From Acidithiobacillus sp. (GTDB lineage Bacteria > Pseudomonadota > Gammaproteobacteria > Acidithiobacillales > Acidithiobacillaceae): a stretch of DNA of 64,000 nt. Positions 6,638 through 16,194 of the stretch are shown here, piece by piece. The notes beneath the pieces were generated by a model. It was not told where the DNA came from, made no database searches, and saw only the letters and a list, made by a program, of their open reading frames with translations. Numbering within the stretch: the first letter of the stretch is position 1; every line of letters begins with the position of its first letter. The stretch spans positions 1 to 64,000 of the forward strand of contig JAQVDS010000010.1 in the NCBI GenBank assembly GCA_028697715.1. The letters are read 5' to 3'. Position numbers and translations under genes: made by a program.

Positions 6638-7072
6638 TTACTGCCGCAGACGCGACGCTTCTGACACCGGTTTACGCTTGCGTACGCGCAACACGATGTC
6701 GACTTCTTCCAGTTCGGTATCTTCCGGCAGCTGAGGTTGCTGCGCCAGCCGAAGGTGCTGGGCTGGGATATCCATCAGATCGCCAGTGTCGACATAATAA
6801 AAATGGTGGTGGGGTGCAACATTGGAGTCGTAGAAGACTTTCCCGGGCTCCACAATGACCTCCCGAACCAACCCGTGTTGCGCAAACAGGCCCAGGGTAT
6901 TGTAAACCGTAGCTTTGGATACGACGGCGTAATCCGCGTTCACGCGCTGCATGATTTCTTCGGCAGAGAGGTGAGCATGCTCGGCAAACAGGATGTACCC
7001 GATCTCCACCCGTTGACTGGTCGGATTCACTCCTGCATTCCGTAGGGTTTCCAAAACTTCCTGTTTGTTCAT
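6638..7072 (-). CDS. Fur-family transcriptional regulator
   Basis: A 144-aa Fur/PerR/Irr-type metalloregulator. The winged helix covers residues about 5-80 (NPTSQRVEIGYILF, LSAEEIMQRV, SKATVYNTLGLFAQHGLV). The dimerisation part has the metal-binding segment APHHHFYYVDTGDLMDI. No CxxC structural zinc pair is seen, so it resembles Irr/Mur more than classical Fur. The start at 7072 has AAGGG four bases upstream; a TTG at 7123 would give 161 aa without a ribosome site. It follows thiO on the same strand with repeated 9-mers between them (7091-7123), suggesting its own promoter and autoregulation. Confidence 0.88.
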   Translation of the reverse strand: MNKQEVLETLRNAGVNPTSQRVEIGYILFAEHAHLSAEEIMQRVNADYAVVSKATVYNTLGLFAQHGLVREVIVEPGKVFYDSNVAPHHHFYYVDTGDLMDIPAQHLRLAQQPQLPEDTELEEVDIVLRVRKRKPVSEASRLRQ

Positions 7073-7090
7073 AGGTCCCTTGCTCATGTG

Positions 7091-7123
7091 TTTGTCCAAA
7101 TACAAAATCTTTACTTTGTCCAA
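7091..7123 (-). promoter_or_regulatory. Repeated 9-mer upstream of the Fur-family gene
   Basis: The sequence tttgtccaa occurs at 7091-7099 and again at 7115-7123, 24 bp apart, between the thiO stop and the regulator start. Direct repeats here are a candidate operator for autoregulation. No known Fur box is matched. Confidence 0.4.
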
Positions 7124-7127
7124 TATA

Positions 7128-8270
7128 TTACTCTTTGCGTGTCAAGGGAAGGGCATAGGGACTCAGGTCCAGACTCGGGGTTCTATCGAGGACAAGTTCG
7201 GTCAGTAACTCGGCAGTAATCGGGGCGGTCGTCAGCCCATAACGAAAATGACCGCTGGCGATGAATAGGCCGTCCTGCCCTGGCACCTTGCTGATAAACG
7301 GAATATTGTTTGGGCTGCCAGGGCGCAAGCCTGACCACTGTTGGGTGACGGGGTAGGCCCGGCTTACGGGAAACACGCGATGCGCAAATGCCAAAAGCTC
7401 CTGCGCTGCCTCTGGCGTAAATGACTTGTCAAAGCCGACGTCCTCAGTGGTGCTGCCAACCAGGAGCTGCCCATCCTGACGCTGTACCAGATAATGCGCC
7501 CCCTCCAAAACGATCTGTGGCAACGCATTTTTCTGACCCTGTAGAAGAAGCATCTGGCCCCGCACTGGGGTGATCGGGAGCGAGATACCCTGCTGTGCCA
7601 GAATTCTGCCAGTCCAGGACCCAGCACTGACGATGATTCGATCGGCGTAGTACCGCAGATTGCCAGCCAGCACTGCCCATTGCGCGCCTTCTTTTCGAAT
7701 CTCGGTTACCTCAGTATAGTCCTGGGTATGAACTCCCAGCGCTGTCACATAGCGAAGCAACCCGGAAAGCAGACGTGGATTTCGAATTTGGGCCACTTCC
7801 GGACAGAACAGGGCGGCGTCGGCTCGTAGCATGGGCGCCAAATGCTGCATCTGCGTCGCCGTGTGCCGCTGCCAATTTCGTCCCCAGGCCGCACCCCACG
7901 CCAGTACATCTCTTGGCAGAGGGGCCTCCTCGCTATCGAGAACCCACATTCCCGACATCCGCCACTCGGGATCAATGCCAGAGGCATCCTGAATTTCGTT
8001 GGCGAAATCCTCATAGCGGCGCATGCCTTCTTCTGCCAGCCGGAGAAGGGGAGGGAGATAGCGCCAGGCGTGCAAGGGACTCAGAATCCCGCCCCCCGCC
8101 CACGAGGCTTCCCGCCCCAGAGCGCCGCGATCCAGTATGGTGACTTTCTTACCGGTCTGGGCCAAACGCAAGGCGGCGCTCAGCCCGATAACGCCGGCGC
8201 CTATGATCAGGACCTCTGCAGATCGGATGTCAGCTTTAGAAGTCGATTCGGTAAAAGATATTTGCGCCAT
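7128..8270 (-). CDS. thiO: Glycine oxidase ThiO
   Basis: An FAD-dependent amine oxidase of the DAO family, 380 aa. The N-terminal Rossmann motif is LIIGAGVIGLSAALRLAQ, and LDRG-LGREASWAGGGIL is typical of ThiO. The C-terminal QQWSGLRPGSPNNIPFI and GHFRYGLTTAP complete the FAD site. ThiO oxidises glycine to the imine used for the thiazole of thiamine; no other thi gene is nearby. The ATG at 8270 overlaps the end of tamB by 35 bp, since no start codon exists between tamB's stop and the FAD motif. A GTG at 8282 is possible. It is probably cotranscribed with tamB. Confidence 0.9.
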   Translation of the reverse strand: MAQISFTESTSKADIRSAEVLIIGAGVIGLSAALRLAQTGKKVTILDRGALGREASWAGGGILSPLHAWRYLPPLLRLAEEGMRRYEDFANEIQDASGIDPEWRMSGMWVLDSEEAPLPRDVLAWGAAWGRNWQRHTATQMQHLAPMLRADAALFCPEVAQIRNPRLLSGLLRYVTALGVHTQDYTEVTEIRKEGAQWAVLAGNLRYYADRIIVSAGSWTGRILAQQGISLPITPVRGQMLLLQGQKNALPQIVLEGAHYLVQRQDGQLLVGSTTEDVGFDKSFTPEAAQELLAFAHRVFPVSRAYPVTQQWSGLRPGSPNNIPFISKVPGQDGLFIASGHFRYGLTTAPITAELLTELVLDRTPSLDLSPYALPLTRKE

Positions 8271-11200
8271 CCTGCGTGCCACTTTCCGTTTGAATTTCTA
8301 TATTGCGGGAAATTCGATATCGTAGACGTGCGACCGTGCCATCACCCAAGACAGACTGGCCCACGCTGAAATATAAATTTGGAGTGATATAGTGTCCCAG
8401 GGTAACCATATCGGCGGCCAGTCCACTGCCGGAGCCACTGGAGCTTACGCCAAAATCGAAGCCGGTGCTACTGAGACTGTTACCGAATACTGCCGCGCGC
8501 CCCGCAGAAAATAGTTGTCCTGCTGCGGCAGAAAGAACGGCGTCCTGGCTTTGTAGACCAGTACTCGGTGTACCTAACACGAGGTAAGAAAGGATATCGT
8601 TTTGCGCCATGCTTGGTTTGGAATATAAATTGACCACCGGATGACTAAGATTCCCAGTAACCCGGACACCGGCAAGAATCGTTTCGTTAGCCACAGCAAA
8701 ACTGTCGCTGTTCTTGATGCGACGCACCGCAAGTACGTCGAGGCTTGCCGCCTGTGGCGGACCATTGAAAAGAATTTTTCCTATTTCAAATGTCAGCGAG
8801 TTGCCATAGATCTCATATTTTCCATCGACCATTTGTAGACTACCCTGCAACAATGGTGTGGTGGAGGGAGGCACCATGCGCAAATGCAAATCTCCTTGCA
8901 GATCAGCATGCAGACCGCCAATCAACACTCGGGCATTTTCCCCGAGTCCGATATGCACGTCCACAGCCAGGTCAGAAGGCGTAGTGCTCTTTTTCGCTTC
9001 ATGGACAAAAACGACATCACTTGACGGCTTCGGTCCACCAAAATCGGTCCCCAAAATCCGCAAACGTGAGGTTTCCACTTTTCCGGTTATCGCCAATGTT
9101 CCTTGCTGGTGATGAATGTTGATGTTAGGATCGATGGCCGCTTGTACCTGTGGCAAATTGAGCGCGAGGAAGTTGTTTCCGGTAATATTGATCTGGTAGG
9201 GGATGCCCTTAGCTAACGCTATACCACCGCTACCGTGCAGAGTGCCAGAGCCAGAGTGCACGACCAGACTTTTCAGGAGCAAATGATCTCCGCTACCAGT
9301 GAGCTGGGCCGCAATATCCTGCAGATGCAGTCCTGCCTCGGGAATGTAACAGCCTAGGCCGGAAGCGTTTGCCTGGCCCTGCCAAAGCGGTTTTCCCCAG
9401 GTTCCGCCTGCGTGAAGGTTGATCGTGATATCCCCTTTGGGGTCGACGTCAATATTTCCAGTTGGCAACTGCGAGAGCAAAACGCCCGGAATATTTCCTG
9501 CAACAGTAGCATTGATCGGCTGCTGCGTGGGCATCTTCCAGGGGAGTCGCAGCACAGCCGGACTATTTGCATCCAGTTGAAATATTCCCAACTGATCTGC
9601 CAAATGCAGATTACTCTGCAGGTGCAGCCCATCCCTCTGCCAATGCAGATCTCCAGAAAATTGTGTTATCGCAATTTGGTGACTGGTATCCCCGGCCGAC
9701 CAATGCAAAGCCGTGTCTTTCACCTGCCAGTCAGCCTTCAGTTGGCATATCCCATCGCAGCGACCATGCAGTTGTGCATTCCATCGACCACGAATTCCGG
9801 TGCCCAGAGTTTTATCCCAAAAATCTAGCGGCAAGGCTGAAGCTTCCGCATCCAATTTCCCTTGAGACGATCCGGTGGTATAGTTGCCAGCAACGCGTAC
9901 GCTGGCTCCGTTTGCGCCTTCGATGCGCAGCGTGCCAACGCTTATAGTGCCCTGATTCCATTGTAGGGTGGCCGGCTGAACCAAAGACCATTGCCCAAAT
10001 CTGGGATCTTGAAACCGTAATTGCGCCAGATGGAGTTTCCAAGCGGTAGCGTGCTGCAGAGTGCCGCCAAGAACCAGGTTCCGTTGATCATCCTGCAGCG
10101 AAAGCTGAACATCTGCCTGTTGCAAAGAGCCAGAGATCTTGCTGCGCAGGTCAAGCTTCTGTCCATCCAGGGCCAGACCAGCGGCGAGAAGCGTCGCCTG
10201 GAGTTTGCCCCCCTTGCCCAGAGAACCGTCCAGATCGAGCCGTGCTAGCGCATACTTTTTGTACTGCAATTGTGTTCCTTGCAGATGCAGCTCCCCCTGC
10301 CATTCCTGCCCATGCTGAGCGACCCATCCATGTAATTTGCTTTTACCACTGGCTGTTGGCAATACGCCAGACCAGCGGTCCACTTGAGCATTGATGCTGA
10401 GGCGCTGAGCAAGACTGCCCTGTGCCTGTAATTGCAGTCCGGGGCCGGTCAGAACCGCTTGCTTCAGGTCCCAGGTTTTGTCAGAAAATTGCAGCTCTCC
10501 CGAACCTCGTAGCGTTTTCTGATAGATTTGACTTGGCAGAAGATTCCAACGGATATTTCCGGTCCAACCGGACGATGATGCAGCTGCATGAAGATCTATA
10601 TCTGCAGAAAGCTTGCCAGGAACCTGCTTAACAATAGCCTGCAGAGGCATCTGTCGGAATACCAGACTGCCACGCACCGACTCTGCATTTCCGAACGTAG
10701 CATCTACCTTGGAAGGCAGAAGCTGGCCGTCCAAGAAATTACCGCTCAGTAGGAGTGTCACAGATTTCTGCAAGCCTGACAAGTTGGCGTTCAGCCTGCT
10801 TTTTCCGGATTCCAGGGTCAAGGTGCCCTGATAGCGGGATTCCGTTCCCGATGCGTGCCAGTTTGCGCGAATACCACTTTTCCCTAACGCTTCTGGCATC
10901 CCGACCCAAGCAATATCCGACAATTTGCCTGCCGTCACATAGTTGCCATGTAGGATTTTGGGTAAATGCATAGAAATGGCAAGCTGCATCGGCTTGGCCA
11001 GCTTCTCGCTATTGAACTTTGCATGCGTCAGCTCAATCGCATAGGGGGCTATCGTCGCAGTTCCCTGAAGTTTTCCGCTGATGCTCGCCTGACGCAGGGT
11101 GAGCGCGATGGGACCTCCGTAGCGTCCTCCAGACAAACCATGCCAATCCACCTGCACGTTTACCGCGCTACGTTTCGATTTTGCCGATTGCCAGTCGGCA

Positions 11201-11796
11201 ACTAGTCTGATGTTCCGTTGCTTGATCTCGGCGTTACCCGTAAGCTGCAATTTTCCGAAAGGTCCCTGGCCTTGCAGATTCTGTATCTCTATGCGTCCTC
11301 TGTCCCAGGCGACCTTTTTGCATTCCGCCTGCTGCAGAAAAAATGCTTCCTTGTTATTTTGGTAGATTCTGAGTCTATCAATCGCTAGAGGAGAGACTGA
11401 TACACTGAAAATGTTTGCCCAGTGCGGTAATTCTGGCGGTGCCAGCGTCAGTGCAGTGGCGCTTGGTTTAGCTGGAGGCAATCGAATATTTGCATTGCTG
11501 ATAGTTAACGTCGAAAATTTGATCTCCCCCCATAATAGTGCGGTTGGATAAAACTTCCAGGATAATTCCTGCGCGTCGATGTTTGTATTGCGATTCACAT
11601 AGGATACGTCCTGCAGACGCAAGCCATGTGCCAGGTTTCCTTGCAGACTCTGGTAGTGCAGGCCGGGCACCAAGGATAACGTCCAATTTGCACCAGCGCT
11701 GGTCAGGAAAACCCAGGTAAAAAGCACAAAAATGCTAATTATAGGCAACAATAAGCCGGATAAAAATGCGCGAAACAGGATCTTATGCCAACGCAT
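8236..11796 (-). CDS. tamB: Translocation/assembly module protein TamB
   Basis: A 1186-aa protein of the TamB/AsmA-like superfamily. It has one N-terminal membrane anchor (residues about 8-32) and a very long beta-rich body for lipid transfer across the periplasm. It ends in the conserved TamB domain (DUF490; about 830-1186) with ILSYLVLGTPS, YISxNIEIQTESG-like strands and a terminal Phe. Together with TamA it supports outer-membrane biogenesis. Its ATG overlaps the tamA stop by a single base at 11796. Length and order match tamA-tamB operons of proteobacteria. Confidence 0.95.
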   Translation of the reverse strand: MRWHKILFRAFLSGLLLPIISIFVLFTWVFLTSAGANWTLSLVPGLHYQSLQGNLAHGLRLQDVSYVNRNTNIDAQELSWKFYPTALLWGEIKFSTLTISNANIRLPPAKPSATALTLAPPELPHWANIFSVSVSPLAIDRLRIYQNNKEAFFLQQAECKKVAWDRGRIEIQNLQGQGPFGKLQLTGNAEIKQRNIRLVADWQSAKSKRSAVNVQVDWHGLSGGRYGGPIALTLRQASISGKLQGTATIAPYAIELTHAKFNSEKLAKPMQLAISMHLPKILHGNYVTAGKLSDIAWVGMPEALGKSGIRANWHASGTESRYQGTLTLESGKSRLNANLSGLQKSVTLLLSGNFLDGQLLPSKVDATFGNAESVRGSLVFRQMPLQAIVKQVPGKLSADIDLHAAASSSGWTGNIRWNLLPSQIYQKTLRGSGELQFSDKTWDLKQAVLTGPGLQLQAQGSLAQRLSINAQVDRWSGVLPTASGKSKLHGWVAQHGQEWQGELHLQGTQLQYKKYALARLDLDGSLGKGGKLQATLLAAGLALDGQKLDLRSKISGSLQQADVQLSLQDDQRNLVLGGTLQHATAWKLHLAQLRFQDPRFGQWSLVQPATLQWNQGTISVGTLRIEGANGASVRVAGNYTTGSSQGKLDAEASALPLDFWDKTLGTGIRGRWNAQLHGRCDGICQLKADWQVKDTALHWSAGDTSHQIAITQFSGDLHWQRDGLHLQSNLHLADQLGIFQLDANSPAVLRLPWKMPTQQPINATVAGNIPGVLLSQLPTGNIDVDPKGDITINLHAGGTWGKPLWQGQANASGLGCYIPEAGLHLQDIAAQLTGSGDHLLLKSLVVHSGSGTLHGSGGIALAKGIPYQINITGNNFLALNLPQVQAAIDPNINIHHQQGTLAITGKVETSRLRILGTDFGGPKPSSDVVFVHEAKKSTTPSDLAVDVHIGLGENARVLIGGLHADLQGDLHLRMVPPSTTPLLQGSLQMVDGKYEIYGNSLTFEIGKILFNGPPQAASLDVLAVRRIKNSDSFAVANETILAGVRVTGNLSHPVVNLYSKPSMAQNDILSYLVLGTPSTGLQSQDAVLSAAAGQLFSAGRAAVFGNSLSSTGFDFGVSSSGSGSGLAADMVTLGHYITPNLYFSVGQSVLGDGTVARLRYRISRNIEIQTESGTQDGANIFYRIDF

Positions 11797-13592
11797 CAGA
11801 AGTTGAACCCAACGGAGAGTGCCACGCGGACGGCTGGGGCGCGCGGCGCGATGAGTGGGTGCGCAAAATCAAGAATTATGGGCCCAACGGGAGAATACCA
11901 ACGCGTCCCGATACCGATATCCTGCAAGACGTGAAAGGAAGAAAAGCTATCAAAGGCGTTGCCGGCATCATAAAATACGCCAACTGCCCAGTCGTGCGTA
12001 ATGAAACGGTCGATGTGGATCCCGGCTACCGCCAGAAGGCGGCCACCGACTACGGCTCCCTGGGCATCTGTCGGTCCCTGCGATTCGTACGCATAACCGG
12101 GAAGGCTGTTTTGTCCACCACCAAAAAAGCGCAGATTGGGCGGCAAATTGCGAATGGATCCGTGCAGCCAGAGTGCTCCCAAGCTTGCTCGCGCACCGAT
12201 CCCCCAGTCGGAGGAAAGCATCTGATCCCATCCTCCCCGCACCCGCACCCGCAAGAAATTGCTGGTGCTCCCCCAGACCTTGCTCGCTCCTTCGGCGGTT
12301 GCCTGCACATAGAAGCCAGAGACCGGTCGCAGGATATTATGATAATTCTGCACACGATAGGTCACCGAGGGATAAAGATAAAATGAACTATCACTGATGC
12401 CCGAAACGGTATACGAAGCCTGCTCCAGATTGAACATCGCCTGTATGGTAGCGTTGACATTTTTCCTGGCATTGTCGGCAAGTGCCCAGCGGCGACCGAT
12501 CGCCGCGCTGAGCTCATTGGCCGACCAGATCTGGTAGGTCTCATTTTGAAAAGAGGTGGTAGCAACATATTCCGATCCCAGGGTGGAACCAATTGGCCAG
12601 GTATAAGTTGCGCCAATGTTACGCGTCCTCTGTGCGGCCTGCACTGCTACATGCAAATGCTGCGCACGTTGAAACATATTGTAGTTGTCGTAATAGAGTA
12701 TACCATTCAGGCCAATATTGGTGCTGTAGCCAACGCCCACTTTCAAATGCTGTTCCGGCAGGCTGGCAAGCTTGACCGTTACCGGCACAGTGGTATCGAC
12801 AGGATGTGCAGTATCCCCAAGTACCTGCACGTTCTCGAAACGATTGGCATCGTGCAGGTTGCTCTCGGTCACAGACAGCGCGTCAGGTGAATACCAGTCT
12901 CCGGTTTTGAAGGTAAGATAGCGTTCGATAAACCAGCGTGGATAGCGCTCTGCACCAACAATAGAAATGCTGCCTACCTGAAAGCGTTCGCCGCTATTGA
13001 GCCAAAGATAGATGTCAGCCCAATCATTTTTCTTGTCGATGAGAAGTTCGTGACGTTGGTAATAAGCCCTGATATACCCTCTGGACCGGAGAAATGAAAG
13101 GCTTTGATCTTTCCAGCTTTCATAGCTGACCTGATCGAGAATGTTTCCGTTGCTGAGAGGAAAAGGCTTTATCCTTTGCCGCAGGCTGGGAACCTCAGCA
13201 ATCGCGCCAAGGATACGTATATCCGTCTTTCTGACTCGAATGGGTTGGCCAAGCACAATGTCATACTGGACGACGGCATCCCCGTTTTTCAGCGATAGCG
13301 TTTTACTATGCCAGGTGGCGTGATAGTAGCCGTATGCCTGCAGCGCATCGCGCAAACGTAAATTGGAAGAAAGGATGAGTTCATGCAGCCGGCTTTCTTT
13401 GCCATCATAGGGAAGACTTGGCATCGCATTCTGCAACTGCACCGTAAGATCCGCGGGCACCCCCTCGATCTGGAAAGAAATCAGGTTTTTGGCAAAGGCT
13501 GCCGTCGGCAAAACGCAGAGCAAGGGGACAAGAACCCATGCGGCGCGGATGCCGCGCCGCAGTTGCGTGCGCCTGTGCGGAAGTTGTCTCAC
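11796..13592 (-). CDS. tamA: Translocation/assembly module protein TamA (Omp85 family)
   Basis: An outer-membrane barrel protein with POTRA domains at about residues 35-250 and an Omp85 barrel ending in VALSVGFNF. The barrel carries the lid motif near FFGGGQNSLPGYAYES. The GTG start at 13592 is preferred, as it follows GGGGAGAGG and gives a normal signal peptide (RRGIRAAWVLVPLLCVLPTA then AFA). The open frame extends to a TTG at 13646. It works with TamB in insertion and lipid transport at the outer membrane and is the first gene of tamA-tamB-thiO. Confidence 0.92.
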   Translation of the reverse strand: MRQLPHRRTQLRRGIRAAWVLVPLLCVLPTAAFAKNLISFQIEGVPADLTVQLQNAMPSLPYDGKESRLHELILSSNLRLRDALQAYGYYHATWHSKTLSLKNGDAVVQYDIVLGQPIRVRKTDIRILGAIAEVPSLRQRIKPFPLSNGNILDQVSYESWKDQSLSFLRSRGYIRAYYQRHELLIDKKNDWADIYLWLNSGERFQVGSISIVGAERYPRWFIERYLTFKTGDWYSPDALSVTESNLHDANRFENVQVLGDTAHPVDTTVPVTVKLASLPEQHLKVGVGYSTNIGLNGILYYDNYNMFQRAQHLHVAVQAAQRTRNIGATYTWPIGSTLGSEYVATTSFQNETYQIWSANELSAAIGRRWALADNARKNVNATIQAMFNLEQASYTVSGISDSSFYLYPSVTYRVQNYHNILRPVSGFYVQATAEGASKVWGSTSNFLRVRVRGGWDQMLSSDWGIGARASLGALWLHGSIRNLPPNLRFFGGGQNSLPGYAYESQGPTDAQGAVVGGRLLAVAGIHIDRFITHDWAVGVFYDAGNAFDSFSSFHVLQDIGIGTRWYSPVGPIILDFAHPLIAPRAPAVRVALSVGFNF

Positions 13593-13744
13593 CCTCTCCC
13601 CATTTCCCTCCACCTGTGCGTTCGAGTGTAGCACAGGATCGGCCAAACCCCGTCACTCGCCCCAGCGGATGGCGGGGGTAGGGCACTGTGTACTGCTTGA
13701 TTTTCCCCGCCGAATCCCCTATTCTTTCCAGCTCTTGAAGAGTT

Positions 13745-13819
13745 GGGCGGTTAGCTCAGCGGTAGAGCACTGCCTTCACACGGCAGGGGTCACAAGTTCG
13801 AACCTTGTACCGCCCACCA
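13745..13819 (+). tRNA. tRNA-Val (CAC)
   Basis: Acceptor GGGCGGT (13745-13751) pairs with ACCGCCC (13809-13815), then A and an encoded CCA. The anticodon loop TTCACAC between ctgcc and ggcag gives anticodon CAC. The T-arm contains GTTCGAA. Its 3' end overlaps the reading frame of a decayed integrase, marking it as an old integration site. Confidence 0.95.
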
Positions 13820-13970
13820 ACAAAAACAACGGGTGAGATTGTATCCTTCCGATTTCTTCCATAGGGCAAAGGCCGATTCGAGGGCTTTGCTTTGTGCCTC
13901 GATTCGCAGGTGCATATAGCGTTCTGTCATTCGCATGGTGCTATCTCCGAGAATGTGGCTGAAAAATCGG
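13790..13970 (-). pseudogene. Tyrosine integrase C-terminal relic at tRNA-Val
   Basis: The minus strand encodes HILGDSTMRMTERYMHLRIE followed by AQSKALESAFALWKKSEG, with a stop inside the tRNA-Val at 13790-13792. The (L)G-STMRMTERYMHL block contains the catalytic Tyr of phage-type integrases. No N-terminal or core domain can be read upstream. The gene is therefore a 3' remnant whose coding end runs through the tRNA 3' half, the usual geometry of an integrase at attL. The upstream limit near 13970 is approximate. Confidence 0.8.
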
Positions 13971-14028
13971 CTAATGCGTGATTGTTATCGCGCCGGCATG
14001 AGCGTGACGTAGCCTTCTAAGAGAGTTT

Positions 14029-14193
14029 TTACCGGAAATCCATGCTGATGGCCTGAAGATTGTGGGCGTTTAGACAGCGCGGCAGCACCTTCAGCTGCGT
14101 GCGCCGGCGGTTGAGGAACACGAAGAGCTGGCCGCTGGTCTCCTGTTCATCGATCAATCTTTGCCAGTCGCTCTGGCTGCGTCGCGGGTTCAT
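14029..14193 (-). pseudogene. IS66 relic: TnpA start fused to TnpB segment
   Basis: A 54-codon frame starts MNPRRSQSDWQRLIDEQETS, like the N-terminus of IS66 TnpA-type proteins (RSxSEWQxLIxEQ-SG). It then switches to LFVFLNRRRTQLKVL, a hallmark of IS66 TnpB (LFVFxNRRRxxLKVL). The C-terminus does not continue the TnpB motif. This is a collapsed remnant with internal deletions, not a functional transposase. Confidence 0.7.
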
Positions 14194-14199
14194 ACGTGC

Positions 14200-15083
14200 T
14201 TCTGCTCAGTGAATGCAGGAGCAGGATAGGCTGCACAACTCAGGCCGAGAAGTACAGTGCGCTTTGAGCGATTACTCCGGAAGAAATATAGACTACCGGA
14301 CGCCCAGATTCCGATACGATTCCAGATCCAGGATGCCGCTCGCAGGAGCGGTAATGACTCCACGAATCTCCTCAACAGCCTGATGTGCATCGATTCCTTT
14401 GTACTGCTGTCGCATCCTAGCAAACTATCCGGTGAAATCCCGCCAGTTCGCCTCCCGACCCATCTCCCAGGTTTCTAGATAGTTCCGAATGTACGCGGGT
14501 AATAGCGTTTGATCATGAACAGATCATAACCAATTATTTCTTAATCTCTGATACCAAACCCCTCGAAAATATAGTTTGATTATGGTGCCCATTAGCATCG
14601 TCGCCGCGTCCCGCAACGAGGTAATAAAGTTTGGTCACAGCAAGGCCTTGCGGTGAAGGCCCGCAAGTCGAAGTATCCCGTTCGCTCTGCGAGTGGTGGT
14701 ACAATGCCTTCACACACCTGTCGGAGAGGAGCGGCCACCGCCATTCTCCATTTCGTCGACCAGATAGCGAGTTTCTAGAATGACGATATAGCGCCCGGCC
14801 CTAATAAAGCGCTATTCAGCGTCGGGACCAGCACCATTTCCGGAGTGGATCAGATTCTCGGCCTGAAATTGGTACTTCAGATGGTGCCATGATCAACCAG
14901 GTTCACAGCGTAATGACATGACACGCCCCCAACGTTCATGACGTGTAACTGAGCCCAAGTTGGAGCGTTGGGTATCCGCATGAAGCCTTTCCGCGGAATC
15001 TGTGCCTGTTTCCTGCTTTGCCTAATAGTGTCTGCATCAAGATTCATGTGCGCACAATATGACGGATTTCCAGCGCCTTTGGC
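14200..15083. other. Gene-free decayed region
   Basis: No convincing gene was found on either strand. Short frames lack ribosome sites and family-like sequence. An AT-rich stretch lies at about 14510-14600. An inverted cccaacg/cgttggg pair lies near 14928-14973. The stretch follows the integrase and IS66 relics, so it probably is the residue of a decayed integrated element. Confidence 0.5.
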
Positions 15084-16094
15084 CTAATCAAGGGATCGGA
15101 TTGCATCCGACAGTATTTTAAGCTGTTGTAAAAAGGCTTCGCGGGCGGACCTCAGCTTTACCTCGAAAGATTCCATAGCCATGGTATCCCCGCGGTGTGC
15201 TGCCTCCAGTATAGCAACGGATAGTTCATGAATCTCCCGATGCGGCTTCTCCAGGGGCGCAAATTCGGTCAGGTGTCCAAAATTTTGCCGTCCGGCGCCA
15301 TCATACCATTTGCCCAGTCGGCATTGATGATAGTCTATGGGCAGGGGCAGCTCTTGCGCTGCTATCGCAGCACTGCCTTTCTCAGACTCGATTAACGCTA
15401 CATCAACAAAGTGGCCATGGGTCTCAGCCGTGGCGTCGAATTGCATGAGGGTGGTCATGATCCGCATGCTGTGGGCCTTCCCTTGCAAGGATTCCACAAA
15501 ACTCAGTACATTACTCGCATGGTCCTGCAGCTCCTGATTATGTTTGGCTATTTCCTGTCCCTGTTCCTGTAGGGCAGAAATCCCAGCGTCAATATCCTCG
15601 GTAGATGCGCGAACCCGGTTCGACAGGTTCCGGACCTCATCTGCAACCACAGCGAAACCCCGCCCATGTTCTCCAGCTCGTGCGGCTTCGATTGCTGCGT
15701 TCAGGGCCAGCAAATTGGTTTGATAGGAAATCTGTTGTATCTCTTGCAGGATGGCTCCAATAGACTGCAATTTCTGGTGCAAGGCCAAAACAATTCGTTC
15801 ATTGTTATGAATCACGGTAGCGGTGTTTTTGGAAGCGATTGACATACCCTGGGCGACCGATTCGATTTCTTCAGCAGAATGATCTACCTGGACGGTGACA
15901 TTGCGCAACGACTCCGTAGCCTTGTATGCCTTGTCTTCCGTCGCTTGCATAACTTGGATACGTTGCACTACAGGATCCAGGATCGCTTGTAGCGTGAAAG
16001 GAAGTTCTTCTTCACGGGTGAGATCAACTTTCGCTGTACTTCCCATAATCCCGAGAAGATAGGCTGTGATTTGTGTGGCCAAAGTTTCCTGCAC
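15084..16094 (-). CDS. Soluble methyl-accepting chemotaxis-type receptor with CZB domain
   Basis: A 336-aa cytoplasmic receptor without transmembrane segments. The signalling hairpin (residues about 75-235) contains the conserved tip [22 protein letters not shown] and then [15 protein letters not shown]. The C-terminal CZB domain (about 245-315) shows the zinc-ligand pattern: H-FVDVAL, then [18 protein letters not shown], and [11 protein letters not shown] domains bind zinc and sense zinc or oxidants such as HOCl. The GTG at 16094 follows TAGGAG; the longer frame overlaps the GDCCVxC gene and is not coding. It lies at the end of the sulfur-stress gene set, so reactive sulfur or metal sensing is a reasonable inference. 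Confidence 0.88.
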   Translation of the reverse strand: MQETLATQITAYLLGIMGSTAKVDLTREEELPFTLQAILDPVVQRIQVMQATEDKAYKATESLRNVTVQVDHSAEEIESVAQGMSIASKNTATVIHNNERIVLALHQKLQSIGAILQEIQQISYQTNLLALNAAIEAARAGEHGRGFAVVADEVRNLSNRVRASTEDIDAGISALQEQGQEIAKHNQELQDHASNVLSFVESLQGKAHSMRIMTTLMQFDATAETHGHFVDVALIESEKGSAAIAAQELPLPIDYHQCRLGKWYDGAGRQNFGHLTEFAPLEKPHREIHELSVAILEAAHRGDTMAMESFEVKLRSAREAFLQQLKILSDAIRSLD

Positions 16095-16194
16095 GAGTAA
16101 CAGTCTCCTATCGATATTTATGCAACAATACTCATGAATCTGCGCGATTATTCTCAGCGTTACAACACGGATGCTCAGAGGATCGGGCAATGTT

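Noticed and set aside
14257-14423. Small frames on both strands at 14.2-14.4 kb as possible genes or toxin-antitoxin remnants.
   Set aside because: No ribosome sites and no recognisable motif on either strand; the region is flanked by relics.
14697-14718. Short match to the tRNA-Val anticodon region (tgccttcacac) at 14710-14720, considered as a degenerate second att site.
   Set aside because: Only 11 bases match, they come from the anticodon arm rather than the 3' end used by integrases, and the flanks do not align.
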